Shown here one piece after another: positions 1 to 6,972 of a stretch of DNA of 12,582 nt. Where the stretch lies: contig CABQAC010000030.1 in NCBI GenBank assembly GCA_902462035.1, positions 1 to 12,582 of the forward strand. The letters run 5' to 3'. The notes below the pieces were generated by a model. The model saw nothing but the letters and a program-made list of their open reading frames with translations, searched no databases and was not told the DNA's origin. Origin of the DNA: an uncultured Eubacteriales bacterium. GTDB lineage: Bacteria; Bacillota; Clostridia; Oscillospirales; Acutalibacteraceae. The position numbers were made by a program, and so were the translations under genes. Positions within the stretch are counted from its first letter, which is position 1, and each line of letters begins with the position of its first letter.

Positions 1-1
1 G

Positions 2-76
2 CTGCGTGCCGCCGGGTTCGCGTTGGAGGAGGAAGCGGACAAGCTGGCCCGCTTTTACGAAAAGTTATACCGATAA
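2..76 (+). CDS. 3' end of an upstream gene, possibly a glycosyltransferase (partial)
   Basis: Only the last 24 codons are inside the window, read in frame 2 and ending at the TAA at 74-76. The visible tail is LRAAGFALEEEADKLARFYE followed by KLYR, a charged amphipathic helix. A helix ending in FYEKLYR-like residues is common at the C-terminus of GT-B glycosyltransferases. The next gene is also a glycosyltransferase and begins 21 bases later, so the two are probably in one operon. The identity is inference from a very short tail and from context; no catalytic motif is visible. Confidence 0.5.
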   Translation: MRAAGFALEEEADKLARFYEKLYR

Positions 77-97
77 ACAGCGGAGGGAGCGACCTGT

Positions 98-1381
98 ATG
101 GCCAAATGGAAAACCTTCTTGTCGCGCTGGATATATGCAGCCGCGGTAGCGGTCAAGCCGGTGGTTACCCGGGTGATTCCCCTATCTAAATTGCAGGGAG
201 CCAAGCGGCGGGTGTTTGCTGGCGGCATCAAGCCGCCCGAGCGGACCGAACAAATCGACTCCGCCTTGCCCGACGGCGTCAATTTGGCGGGGTACCTGCG
301 CGCCCAATTTGGGCTTGGGCAAAGCGCCCGGCTAATGGCCCAAGGGCTGGAAGCGTCGGATTACGCGTACTGCGCGCTGAACCTAAAAGCCGGGGCGGGT
401 ATCCGTCACGGCGATCATCAGCTGGATGGCAAAATGGTGCCGGCCGCCCGCTACAACATCAACCTGCTGCACATCATGCCCGGGGGGAGCTTTCAGGTCA
501 TGCTGATGCAGCTGCCGGAGGATACGCTGCGGGGACGGTACAACATTGGTTATTGGATGTTTGAGCTGGAGAATATTCCAGAGGACTGGAAAGACAGCTT
601 CCAGTTTGTCAACGAGGTCTGGACCCCTTCGGAATTCGCTTCCGAAGCGTTTCGCAAGCATTCTCCGGTACCGGTATATACCATGCCATACGGCATTATG
701 GCCGAACCGGACGAATCTTTCAGCCGGCGGGATTTTGGGCTGCCGGAAGATAAATTCCTGTTTTTGATGATGTTCGACTCCGGTAGCACTTCCGAGCGGA
801 AGAATCCCCAAGACGCCGTTCGCGCTTTTCGCATGGCGTTTGAAAACCACCCGGATGTGGCGCTGGCCATCAAGGTCAACAACCCTTCTTCGGAAGATCT
901 GCAAAAGCTGTCCCAATGGCTGGAGGGGATGAAAAATGTGTACCTCCTTCAGGGGACCTACCCCAAGGGCAAGGTGTTCCGCCTGATTTCGCTGTGCGAC
1001 GCGTTTGTTTCGCTGCACCGCAGCGAGGGCTTCGGGCTGCCGATGGCCGAAGCCATGCTGCTTGGTACCCCCTGTATTGCGACCAATTATTCGGCCAATA
1101 CGGATTTTATGACGGATTCCACCGCCTGTCTGGTGGATTATCAACTGGTGGACGTTACCCTGGAGGACCACCCGGTTTACACCAAGGGCAACCGTTGGGC
1201 GCAGCCGGACGTAGCCCAGGCGGCCGGTTATATGCGGCGCTTGTACGAGGATGAGGCATACCATGAAGCGATCCGGCAAAACGCCCGAGACTTTATTTCG
1301 CAATCCTATTCGCTGAAGGCCTGTGCCGAACGGATTAACCGGCGGTTGGCATCAATTTTACAGCGAAAAGGGGATAAATAA
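98..1381 (+). CDS. GT-B fold glycosyltransferase (family 4-like)
   Basis: This 427-residue protein probably transfers a sugar from a nucleotide donor to the growing lipid-linked glycan at the inner face of the membrane. The N-terminal acceptor half includes a GYLRAQFGLGQSAR stretch (65-78) and a GYWMFELE segment (151-158). The C-terminal donor half has SERKNP (232-237), then HRSEGFGLPMAEAM (307-320), which contains the E-x7-E motif (E310 and E318) typical of GT4 enzymes, followed by GTPCIATNYSANTDFM (323-338). No membrane segment is obvious. The ATG start follows GGAGGGAG at 82-89 with an 8-base spacer. It follows the partial gene by 21 bases and precedes manC by about 200 bases containing a promoter, so it belongs to the upstream transcript. 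Given the GDP-D-rhamnose genes next door, a D-rhamnosyl- or mannosyltransferase is plausible, but the sequence does not show donor specificity. Confidence 0.9.
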   Translation: MAKWKTFLSRWIYAAAVAVKPVVTRVIPLSKLQGAKRRVFAGGIKPPERTEQIDSALPDGVNLAGYLRAQFGLGQSARLMAQGLEASDYAYCALNLKAGAGIRHGDHQLDGKMVPAARYNINLLHIMPGGSFQVMLMQLPEDTLRGRYNIGYWMFELENIPEDWKDSFQFVNEVWTPSEFASEAFRKHSPVPVYTMPYGIMAEPDESFSRRDFGLPEDKFLFLMMFDSGSTSERKNPQDAVRAFRMAFENHPDVALAIKVNNPSSEDLQKLSQWLEGMKNVYLLQGTYPKGKVFRLISLCDAFVSLHRSEGFGLPMAEAMLLGTPCIATNYSANTDFMTDSTACLVDYQLVDVTLEDHPVYTKGNRWAQPDVAQAAGYMRRLYEDEAYHEAIRQNARDFISQSYSLKACAERINRRLASILQRKGDK

Positions 1382-1445
1382 CGGCTTTTACGATGTTTTC
1401 ACAAGTTTTGCTTCGAGCGGCTGATGGTTTTTATGGGATTGACCA

Positions 1446-1474
1446 TTGTAATAAAGAACCGGAAATAGTATAAT
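1446..1474 (+). promoter_or_regulatory. Predicted sigma-A promoter of manC
   Basis: A perfect TATAAT lies at 1469-1474. TTGTAA at 1446-1451 (4 of 6 matches to TTGACA) is 17 bases upstream. The predicted transcript would start near 1481, leaving a leader of about 108 bases before the manC ATG. A TTGACC at 1439-1444 also exists, but its spacing of 24 bases is too long. Confidence 0.65.
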
Positions 1475-1498
1475 AATAAAACCAATTCATGGGAGAAG

Positions 1499-1567
1499 GC
1501 ATTCCGCGCGGGACAAGCCGCTTGTCGCTGGCGCGCAAAAATAAGGCCCCCCGTCTTGGCGGGATGC
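1499..1567 (+). ncRNA. Possible structured leader of the manC mRNA
   Basis: GCATTCCGC at 1499-1507 can pair with GCGGGATGC at 1559-1567 in a 9-bp closing stem with one G-U pair. Inside it, GACAAG (1512-1517) and CTTGTC (1521-1526) form a perfect 6-bp stem with a three-base loop. CGCGC (1505-1509) can alternatively pair with GCGCG (1531-1535). The closing stem ends about 10 bases before the weak ribosome binding site (AGG at 1578-1580), so folding could affect translation. It matches no riboswitch class that I can recognise by eye. A cis-regulatory role is inference; the complementarity is directly visible. Confidence 0.35.
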
Positions 1568-1588
1568 AGAAAGGCACAGGATAACCAT

Positions 1589-2662
1589 ATGAAGATTACG
1601 GCAGTGATTATGGCCGGTGGAAAAGGCGAGCGCTTTTGGCCCAGAAGCCGCAGCCGGTTTCCCAAGCAGTTTTTATCCTTGACCAACGATGGCGTCACGA
1701 TGATTCAGCACACCGTCCGCCGCCTTCTTCCGCTGGTGGCGGAAGAAGACATTTATATCGTGACCAACGAAAACTACGTTTCTTTGGTGGAGGAACAGCT
1801 TCCCAGCCTGCCGAAGGAAAATATTTTGGCGGAACCCATGGCGAAGAACACCGCGCCGTGCATCGGGCTGGCGGCAGCGGTTATTCACAAAAAGGTCGAA
1901 GACGCCGTGATGCTGGTGCTGCCTTCGGACCATTTGATCAAGTTTAACGAAATGTATATCGACACGCTGCGCCAGGCGGTGCGTGTGGCGGAGGAAGGCA
2001 AAAACCTGGTCACCATCGGCATTACCCCCACTTACCCGGAGACCGGTTACGGGTACATCAACTTCGGCCGGGACGATACCGACCGGATGGGGGTTTATAA
2101 GGTCAACTGCTTTGTGGAAAAGCCGGACAGCAAGACCGCCAAAGAATACTTGGCTTCCGGCCAATATTTATGGAACAGCGGCATGTTCGTATGGCGGCTG
2201 TCCACGATTTTAGAGAATTTTGAGCGTTTGCTTCCGGATATCTACAAAATGCTTCCGCGAATTGAGGAATCATACGGCACCCCCGCTTTTGGGGAGGCGC
2301 TTCGCAACTGCTTCGCCAGTTTCCCGTCCGAGTCTATCGACTATGGCATCATGGAACGAGCTGAAAATATCTATACCATCCCGGGCAATTTTGGCTGGGA
2401 TGACGTGGGCAGCTGGCTTGCGTTGGAACGCATAAACCAGACCAACGAGCTGGGCAATGCGGTGCAGGGGGATGTGGTGACCATCGATACCACCGACTGC
2501 ATCATCAGCGGCGGAAAAAAGCTCATCGCCGTGGTGGGGATGGAAAACATGATTGTGGTGGACACCGACGACGCGCTGCTGGTTTGTTCCAAAGACAGTA
2601 CCCAGCAGGTAAAAAAAGTAATTGAGAATTTAAAAATTTGCAACCGGGACGAGTTGATATAA
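1589..2662 (+). CDS. manC: Mannose-1-phosphate guanylyltransferase, short form
   Basis: It makes GDP-mannose from mannose-1-phosphate and GTP in the cytoplasm, the first committed step toward GDP-D-rhamnose. The 357-residue protein has the nucleotidyltransferase signature MAGGKGERFWPRS (8-20) followed by PKQFL (25-29), EP at 82-83, PSDH (112-115), ETGYGYI (151-157), FVEKP (175-179), WNSGMF (195-200) and GWDDVGSW (269-276). It ends about where the catalytic and short beta-helical parts end, so the C-terminal phosphomannose isomerase domain of the long bifunctional form (about 470 residues) is absent; isomerase activity must come from elsewhere. An in-frame TTG at 1556 would add 11 residues lacking family character and would lie in the leader stem, so the ATG at 1589 is preferred. 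gmd follows after 34 bases. Confidence 0.95.
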   Translation: MKITAVIMAGGKGERFWPRSRSRFPKQFLSLTNDGVTMIQHTVRRLLPLVAEEDIYIVTNENYVSLVEEQLPSLPKENILAEPMAKNTAPCIGLAAAVIHKKVEDAVMLVLPSDHLIKFNEMYIDTLRQAVRVAEEGKNLVTIGITPTYPETGYGYINFGRDDTDRMGVYKVNCFVEKPDSKTAKEYLASGQYLWNSGMFVWRLSTILENFERLLPDIYKMLPRIEESYGTPAFGEALRNCFASFPSESIDYGIMERAENIYTIPGNFGWDDVGSWLALERINQTNELGNAVQGDVVTIDTTDCIISGGKKLIAVVGMENMIVVDTDDALLVCSKDSTQQVKKVIENLKICNRDELI

Positions 2663-2696
2663 GACTTGTGCGGTTCTGGAAGAAGGAGAATGAATT

Positions 2697-3728
2697 TTGA
2701 AACATGCGTTAATCACCGGCATTACCGGACAGGACGGTTCGTATCTTTCCGAACTGCTGCTGGAGCAGGGGTACGAGGTTTATGGCCTGATGCGCCGCAA
2801 GAGCGTGGTGGATTACGGCAATGTGGAGCACATAAAGGATAAGCTGCATTTTATTTATGCGGATATGACCGATGTCATTTCCCTGGTTAACGCCATGCGG
2901 ATTTCCCAGGCGGACGAGGTTTATAACCTGGCCGCCCAGTCTTTTGTGGCAACCAGCTGGGAACAGCCCTTGGCGACTGCTGAAATCGATGCGGTGGGTG
3001 TGACCAATATGCTGGAAGCCATCCGCACGGTCAAACCTTCCTGCCGGTTCTATCAGGCCTCTACTTCCGAAATGTTCGGCCTAGTACAGGAGATCCCTCA
3101 AAAAGAAACGACTCCCTTCTATCCGCGCAGCCCTTACGGCGTGGCCAAGCTGTATGGCCATTGGATTACGAAGAATTATCGTGAAAGTTACGGTTTGTTC
3201 GCTTGTTCAGGTATTCTGTTCAACCATGAATCCGAGCGCCGCGGCAAGGAGTTTGTCACCCGCAAGATTACCGATGCGGTGGCGCGGATCAAATTGGGCG
3301 TGCAGGACCATTTGGAACTGGGTAACATGGATTCCAAGCGGGACTGGGGCCATTCGAAAGACTATGTGAAGGCCATGTGGCTGATGCTGCAGCAGGACGA
3401 GCCGGATGATTACGTGATCGCCACCAACGAAACCCGCACGGTGCGGGAATTTGTCGAAACCGCTTTTGGCCATGTGGGCATTCAGGTGGAATGGAAAGGC
3501 CAGGGCGTGGACGAAATCGGTGTAGACAAGGCGACTGGAAAAACGATTGTCAAGGTCAATAAGGCGTTTTTCCGTCCCGCCGAAGTCGATATTCTGCTGG
3601 GCGATCCTGCCAAAGCGGAAAAGAAGCTGGGCTGGAAACGGGAAATTCCCTTTGCGGAACTGGTCGAGCGTATGGTCAAAAATGACCTAGCGCTGGTCGA
3701 AAAGGAAATCCGCGCTGCTTCACTGTAA
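2697..3728 (+). CDS. gmd: GDP-mannose 4,6-dehydratase
   Basis: This extended short-chain dehydrogenase converts GDP-D-mannose to GDP-4-dehydro-6-deoxy-D-mannose using bound NADP. The 343-residue protein has the Rossmann glycine motif GITGQDG (8-14), NLAAQSFV (77-84), the catalytic TSE within ASTSEMFG (T123, E125) and Y147-x3-K151 in SPYGVAK. NHESERRG (176-183) and KRDWGHSKDYV are typical of Gmd and separate it from dTDP-glucose dehydratases. The start is a TTG. AAGGAG at 2683-2688 sits 8 bases before it, and the translation opens directly into the conserved MKHALITGITGQDGSYL. The ATG at 2690 is in another frame. An intrinsic terminator follows immediately after the stop codon, before the reductase gene that uses its product. 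Confidence 0.96.
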   Translation: MKHALITGITGQDGSYLSELLLEQGYEVYGLMRRKSVVDYGNVEHIKDKLHFIYADMTDVISLVNAMRISQADEVYNLAAQSFVATSWEQPLATAEIDAVGVTNMLEAIRTVKPSCRFYQASTSEMFGLVQEIPQKETTPFYPRSPYGVAKLYGHWITKNYRESYGLFACSGILFNHESERRGKEFVTRKITDAVARIKLGVQDHLELGNMDSKRDWGHSKDYVKAMWLMLQQDEPDDYVIATNETRTVREFVETAFGHVGIQVEWKGQGVDEIGVDKATGKTIVKVNKAFFRPAEVDILLGDPAKAEKKLGWKREIPFAELVERMVKNDLALVEKEIRAASL

Positions 3729-3736
3729 AAAAACCG

Positions 3737-3766
3737 AACAGGGCCGGTGATGCCGGCCCTGTTTTT
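3737..3766 (+). terminator. Intrinsic terminator between gmd and rmd
   Basis: AACAGGGCCGG (3737-3747) and CCGGCCCTGTT (3753-3763) form a perfect 11-bp GC-rich stem with the loop TGATG. The U run is five residues, partly inside the stem (T3762-T3766). The hairpin begins 8 bases after the gmd stop and ends 20 bases before the rmd start. Because rmd, wzm and wzt have no obvious promoter of their own, it probably attenuates rather than fully stops the transcript. Confidence 0.8.
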
Positions 3767-3786
3767 GGATGAAAGGGGGAAACACC

Positions 3787-4734
3787 GTGAAGGCTTTAAT
3801 CATCGGCGCGGCCGGGTTTGTCGGCGGCCATTTGATGCGCTGCTTGCGCGAAGAATGGGGCTGGGAAATCGGCGCTACTAAAATGGCGCGGGAAACCATT
3901 ACGCGGGATGATGTGGAAATTTACGATTTGGACTTGGCGGATCAGGCGGCTATCGCCATGGTGCTCGGTCAAGCGAGACCGGATGTCATTTTTCATTTGG
4001 CGGCCCAAAGTTCGGTGGCCCTTTCCTGGCAGCAGCCGGAATTGACGGTCAACGTCAACGTCAACGGCACCCTCCATCTGCTGGACGCGGTGCGGGCCTT
4101 ATCCTGGAAGCCGCGGATACTGCTGATCGGTTCCGGGGAGGAATACGGAAAAATCCGTCCTGGCGACCTGCCCCTGGCCGAAGATACGCCGGTCAGGCCG
4201 GGCAATTTATACGCCGCCACCAAAGCGGCGCAAAATATGATCGGATCTATTTATGCCGACGCGTACCAGATGGAACTTGTTATGGTGCGCGCATTTAACC
4301 ACGTGGGGCCGGGACAAAATCCCATGTTCGTGGTATCCGACTTCTGCAAGCAGGTGGCCGAGGCGGAAAAAGGGCTTCGGGAGCCTGTCATGCGAGTCGG
4401 CAATCTATCTTCAAAGCGGGATTTTACCGACGTGCGGGACGTGGTGCGGGCGTATGCGCTGCTGATTCAAAAAGGTAAGGCGGGGGAAACCTATAATGTG
4501 GGGAGCGGGAAAGCGCTGTCTATCCGCGATCTGCTCGACCAAATCCTTTCGCTGAGTACGGCGGATATCCGGGTGGAAACCGACGCCGCTAAATTCCGTC
4601 CGGTGGATATTCCGGTGATCGAGGCGGATACCGCTAAGCTGCGGGCATGCACGGGCTGGAAGCCGCTGATCCCGCTGGAGCAAACGCTGCGGGAAACGCT
4701 GGACGATTGGCGGGATAGGCTTGCAACACTGTGA
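3787..4734 (+). CDS. rmd: GDP-4-dehydro-6-deoxy-D-mannose reductase (GDP-D-rhamnose synthesis)
   Basis: It reduces the C4 keto group of the Gmd product to give GDP-D-rhamnose. The 315-residue extended short-chain dehydrogenase has GAAGFVGGHL (7-16), HLAAQSSVALSW, the active-site segment GSGEEYG (115-121) and Y142-x3-K146 in YAATK. RAFNHVGPGQ, then FVVSDFCKQ and KRDFTDVRDVV, match the pattern I know from Rmd enzymes. GDP-L-fucose synthase (Fcl) is a less likely alternative because it is an epimerase-reductase with a different active-site region. A GDP-6-deoxy-D-talose-forming reductase cannot be fully excluded. The GTG at 3787 is chosen because GGGGG at 3775-3779 gives a proper spacer. An in-frame ATG at 3769 would add six residues, has no ribosome binding site and sits at the terminator tail. 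wzm begins 18 bases after its stop. Confidence 0.87.
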   Translation: MKALIIGAAGFVGGHLMRCLREEWGWEIGATKMARETITRDDVEIYDLDLADQAAIAMVLGQARPDVIFHLAAQSSVALSWQQPELTVNVNVNGTLHLLDAVRALSWKPRILLIGSGEEYGKIRPGDLPLAEDTPVRPGNLYAATKAAQNMIGSIYADAYQMELVMVRAFNHVGPGQNPMFVVSDFCKQVAEAEKGLREPVMRVGNLSSKRDFTDVRDVVRAYALLIQKGKAGETYNVGSGKALSIRDLLDQILSLSTADIRVETDAAKFRPVDIPVIEADTAKLRACTGWKPLIPLEQTLRETLDDWRDRLATL

Positions 4735-4752
4735 TGGGGGCTTTACAGACAT

Positions 4753-5529
4753 ATGAAATTATTACGCGAACTTTTTGATTACCGCACCATGATTGCCAGC
4801 CTGGTGCGCAGGGATTTGCGCGGCAGATACAAAGGGTCGGTGCTCGGCTTTTTATGGACCTTTGTCAACCCGCTGCTTCAGTTTTTTGTATATACGCTGG
4901 TGTTTTCCGTCATCCTGAAAAACGATATTGAGAAATATTACTTGTTTTTATTCGTCGGTCTTATTCCCTTTTTGTTCTTTTCCTCCTCGCTGACCGGCGG
5001 GGCCACCGCGGTGCTCAACCAAAAAGAAATGGTGAAAAAAATCTATTTCCCGCGGGAAGTGCTGCCCATCGCCTTTGTAACAACTTGTTTTGTCAATATG
5101 CTGCTCAGTTTTGTCATTGTATTCGGCGTGGTCATCTTCTCCGGTGTGGTTATCCCCTTTACGGCGCTGCTCTATCTGCCGCTGGTAATGGTCGTGGAAT
5201 ACCTGATGGCGCTGGGTATCGCCTTTATTACATCCGCTGTTACGGTCTATTTCAGGGATTTGGAATACATCCTAGGGATTATCTCTATGGCTTGGATGTA
5301 CTTGACCCCGGTGATGTATTCGGAAAGTATCGTGCCGGAACGGTTGATGCCGTTTTTTAAGCTCAATCCCATGTACTATATCATCACCGCTTACCGAAAC
5401 ATCCTGTACGACGGGAAGAATCCTGACGGCATGACATTGCTTTACGGCTTTCTGCTGGGGTTGGCGTTGCTGGCGGTCGGTTTGCTGGTATTCGGCAAGT
5501 TGAAAAAACACTTTGTGGAGGAAATGTAA
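4753..5529 (+). CDS. wzm: Polysaccharide ABC transporter permease
   Basis: This is the membrane half of an ABC-2 type exporter that moves an undecaprenyl-diphosphate-linked polysaccharide across the cytoplasmic membrane. The 258-residue protein has the family N-terminus: an amphipathic interface helix and RRDLRGRYKGSVLGFLWTFV (19-38) followed by NPLLQ. About six hydrophobic segments lie near 32-54, 62-80, 104-130, 137-165, 172-190 and 229-248. KEMVKKIYFPREVLP (91-105) is the conserved cytoplasmic loop that contacts the ATPase. Length is normal for Wzm/TagG proteins. The ribosome binding site is a G-run at 4736-4740, 12 bases upstream, which is rather far. Its stop codon directly abuts the GTG of wzt, so subunit synthesis is probably coupled. 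A teichoic-acid TagG role is possible, but the GDP-D-rhamnose genes favour a rhamnan-like substrate. Confidence 0.93.
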   Translation: MKLLRELFDYRTMIASLVRRDLRGRYKGSVLGFLWTFVNPLLQFFVYTLVFSVILKNDIEKYYLFLFVGLIPFLFFSSSLTGGATAVLNQKEMVKKIYFPREVLPIAFVTTCFVNMLLSFVIVFGVVIFSGVVIPFTALLYLPLVMVVEYLMALGIAFITSAVTVYFRDLEYILGIISMAWMYLTPVMYSESIVPERLMPFFKLNPMYYIITAYRNILYDGKNPDGMTLLYGFLLGLALLAVGLLVFGKLKKHFVEEM

Positions 5530-6762
5530 GTGAGCGCGATTGTGGTTCAGGGCGTACGCAAAAAATTCCGCCTGCATTACGATAAGGTCCGCAGCTTAAA
5601 GGAACTGTTTTTATTCCGTAAGCGGGACCATCACGAGGACCACTGGGTGCTCAACGGAATTGATTTTACAGCGGAAAAAGGTGAAGCTGTGGGGTTGATC
5701 GGCCATAACGGCTGCGGCAAAAGCACCCTGCTGAAGCTGATGACCCGCATTATGTACCCCGACGAAGGAAAAATTGAAATGACCGGCAGGGTTTCCAGCC
5801 TGATTGAATTAGGGGCCGGGTTCCATCCGGATATGACCGGACGCGAAAATATTTACATCAACGCCGCTATTTTTGGCCTGACCAAAAAAGAGATAGACGC
5901 GCGGTTGGAGGATATTATCGCATTTTCCGAATTGGGAGATTTTATCGACAGCCCGGTGCGGACCTATTCTTCCGGCATGTATATGCGGCTGGCTTTTGCC
6001 GTGGCCATCAATGTGGACGCGGAAATTTTGCTGGTGGACGAAATTCTGGCGGTGGGCGACGCCAACTTCCAAAAGAAATGCTTTGACCGGATCGTCAACT
6101 TAAAATCGGAAGGCGTAACCATCGTCATCGTCAGCCACGATATGGCATCCATCGAGCGGATATGCGATAAGGTCGTCTGGATCAATGACGGCGTCATCGT
6201 CAAACAGGGAACTCCAAAACCGGCGATTATGGCGTACCTGGAGTTCATGGGGCGGCGCCAGGCCGAAATGGAAGCCGCACTGCGCCACGAGGCGCCGTCT
6301 TCTCCCGTGCAGCAGGCCCCTGTGGACTTACAGCGCGTCGGGTCGCAGGATGTCGAAATCACCGAGGCGCGGATGCTCGATCCGGAAGGGAAAGAATGCG
6401 GTTCGTTCCCTGTGTCGGGCCCGGCGGAGCTGGTACTTTCCTACCGCATTAACCGTCCGGTGGCCACACTGGGCTTTGGGGTCAGCTTTTTTGCCCAGGA
6501 TGGCAGAAACTGCTACCGGACCGACACCTTTGTGGATGGTGTGCCGGTACAGGTTGGCGGGCAGAATGCGGAGGGGACGATTCGCCTGCTGCTACCTTCC
6601 CTATGTTTGGTGGAGGGAACCTACTGGGTCGATGTTTCAGCGGTCAGCCAGGACGGGTACCCCTACGATTACCAGGAACACCGGATTTCTTTTTGCACGA
6701 CATCCCCCGTGCGGGACAGCGGAATTTGCCGCCTGCCCCATGAATGGCGTACGGAAGCGTAA
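5530..6762 (+). CDS. wzt: Polysaccharide ABC transporter ATPase with C-terminal glycan-binding domain
   Basis: It powers export through Wzm. The 410-residue protein has the nucleotide-binding domain in residues 1-240: Walker A GHNGCGKST (58-66), signature SSGM in YSSGMYMRLAFA (146-157), Walker B ILLVDE (166-171) and the switch histidine in SHD (H203). LIELGAGFHPDMTGRENIY (91-109) is the stretch typical of Wzt/TagH ATPases. After a charged, proline-containing linker (about 240-270), residues 270-410 form a beta-rich domain ending in PHEW, consistent with the Wzt C-terminal domain that, in the E. coli O8/O9a systems, binds the capped non-reducing end of the chain. The GTG start follows the wzm stop with no gap. 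GGAGGA at 5517-5522 lies inside the end of wzm, 7 bases upstream. A long terminator follows 74 bases downstream. Confidence 0.94.
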   Translation: MSAIVVQGVRKKFRLHYDKVRSLKELFLFRKRDHHEDHWVLNGIDFTAEKGEAVGLIGHNGCGKSTLLKLMTRIMYPDEGKIEMTGRVSSLIELGAGFHPDMTGRENIYINAAIFGLTKKEIDARLEDIIAFSELGDFIDSPVRTYSSGMYMRLAFAVAINVDAEILLVDEILAVGDANFQKKCFDRIVNLKSEGVTIVIVSHDMASIERICDKVVWINDGVIVKQGTPKPAIMAYLEFMGRRQAEMEAALRHEAPSSPVQQAPVDLQRVGSQDVEITEARMLDPEGKECGSFPVSGPAELVLSYRINRPVATLGFGVSFFAQDGRNCYRTDTFVDGVPVQVGGQNAEGTIRLLLPSLCLVEGTYWVDVSAVSQDGYPYDYQEHRISFCTTSPVRDSGICRLPHEWRTEA

Positions 6763-6835
6763 ACAACAAAAAACGCATGCAGGCCCAGCCCGCTCGATCA
6801 GGACATAACCGAGCCGAAGGCGGGCATAAGGAATA

Positions 6836-6882
6836 AAAAAGGAGCAAAACAAGCGAAAAATTCGCCTGGTTTGCTCCTTTTT
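6836..6882. terminator. Bidirectional intrinsic terminator between convergent wzt and GNAT genes
   Basis: AAAAAGGAGCAAA (6836-6848) pairs perfectly with TTTGCTCCTTTTT (6870-6882). Inside it, GCGAA (6853-6857) pairs with TTCGC (6861-6865) around an AAA loop, and two mismatches interrupt the full-length stem. The arms end in a T-run on the plus strand and an A-run at 6835-6840, which is a T-run on the minus strand. It can therefore stop transcripts from both sides. The rest of 6763-6972 shows no gene. A GCCCGC (6788-6793) to GCGGGC (6820-6825) pairing is also possible there. Confidence 0.88.
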
Positions 6883-6972
6883 AATATTGCCATTTTTGCA
6901 TGATGCAGAAATAACAGGAATGAAAAAATGAACCGAAAATACGTCATCAAAAGATAAACGATGCCGCGCGCT

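Noticed and set aside
383..1303. Long open frame of 306 codons on the minus strand
   Set aside because: It is antisense to a glycosyltransferase with clear motifs, has no ribosome binding site, and its translation shows histidine- and arginine-rich shadow composition with no family features.
1556..1588. TTG-initiated N-terminal extension of manC
   Set aside because: The 11 extra residues precede the canonical MKITAVIMAGGKGERF start, lie in the leader stem, and lack a ribosome binding site.
3769..3786. Earlier ATG for rmd
   Set aside because: It begins in the terminator tail without a ribosome binding site; the G-rich site serves the GTG at 3787.
3787..4734. GDP-L-fucose synthase as the identity of the reductase
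   Set aside because: FNHVGPGQ with FVVSDF, and the GSGEEYG active-site segment, fit Rmd better than Fcl/WcaG. Kept as an alternative only.
6185..6808. 207-codon plus-strand open frame overlapping the end of wzt
   Set aside because: Arg- and Trp-rich out-of-frame translation of the Wzt C-terminal domain; the wzt frame keeps a recognisable domain to its stop.
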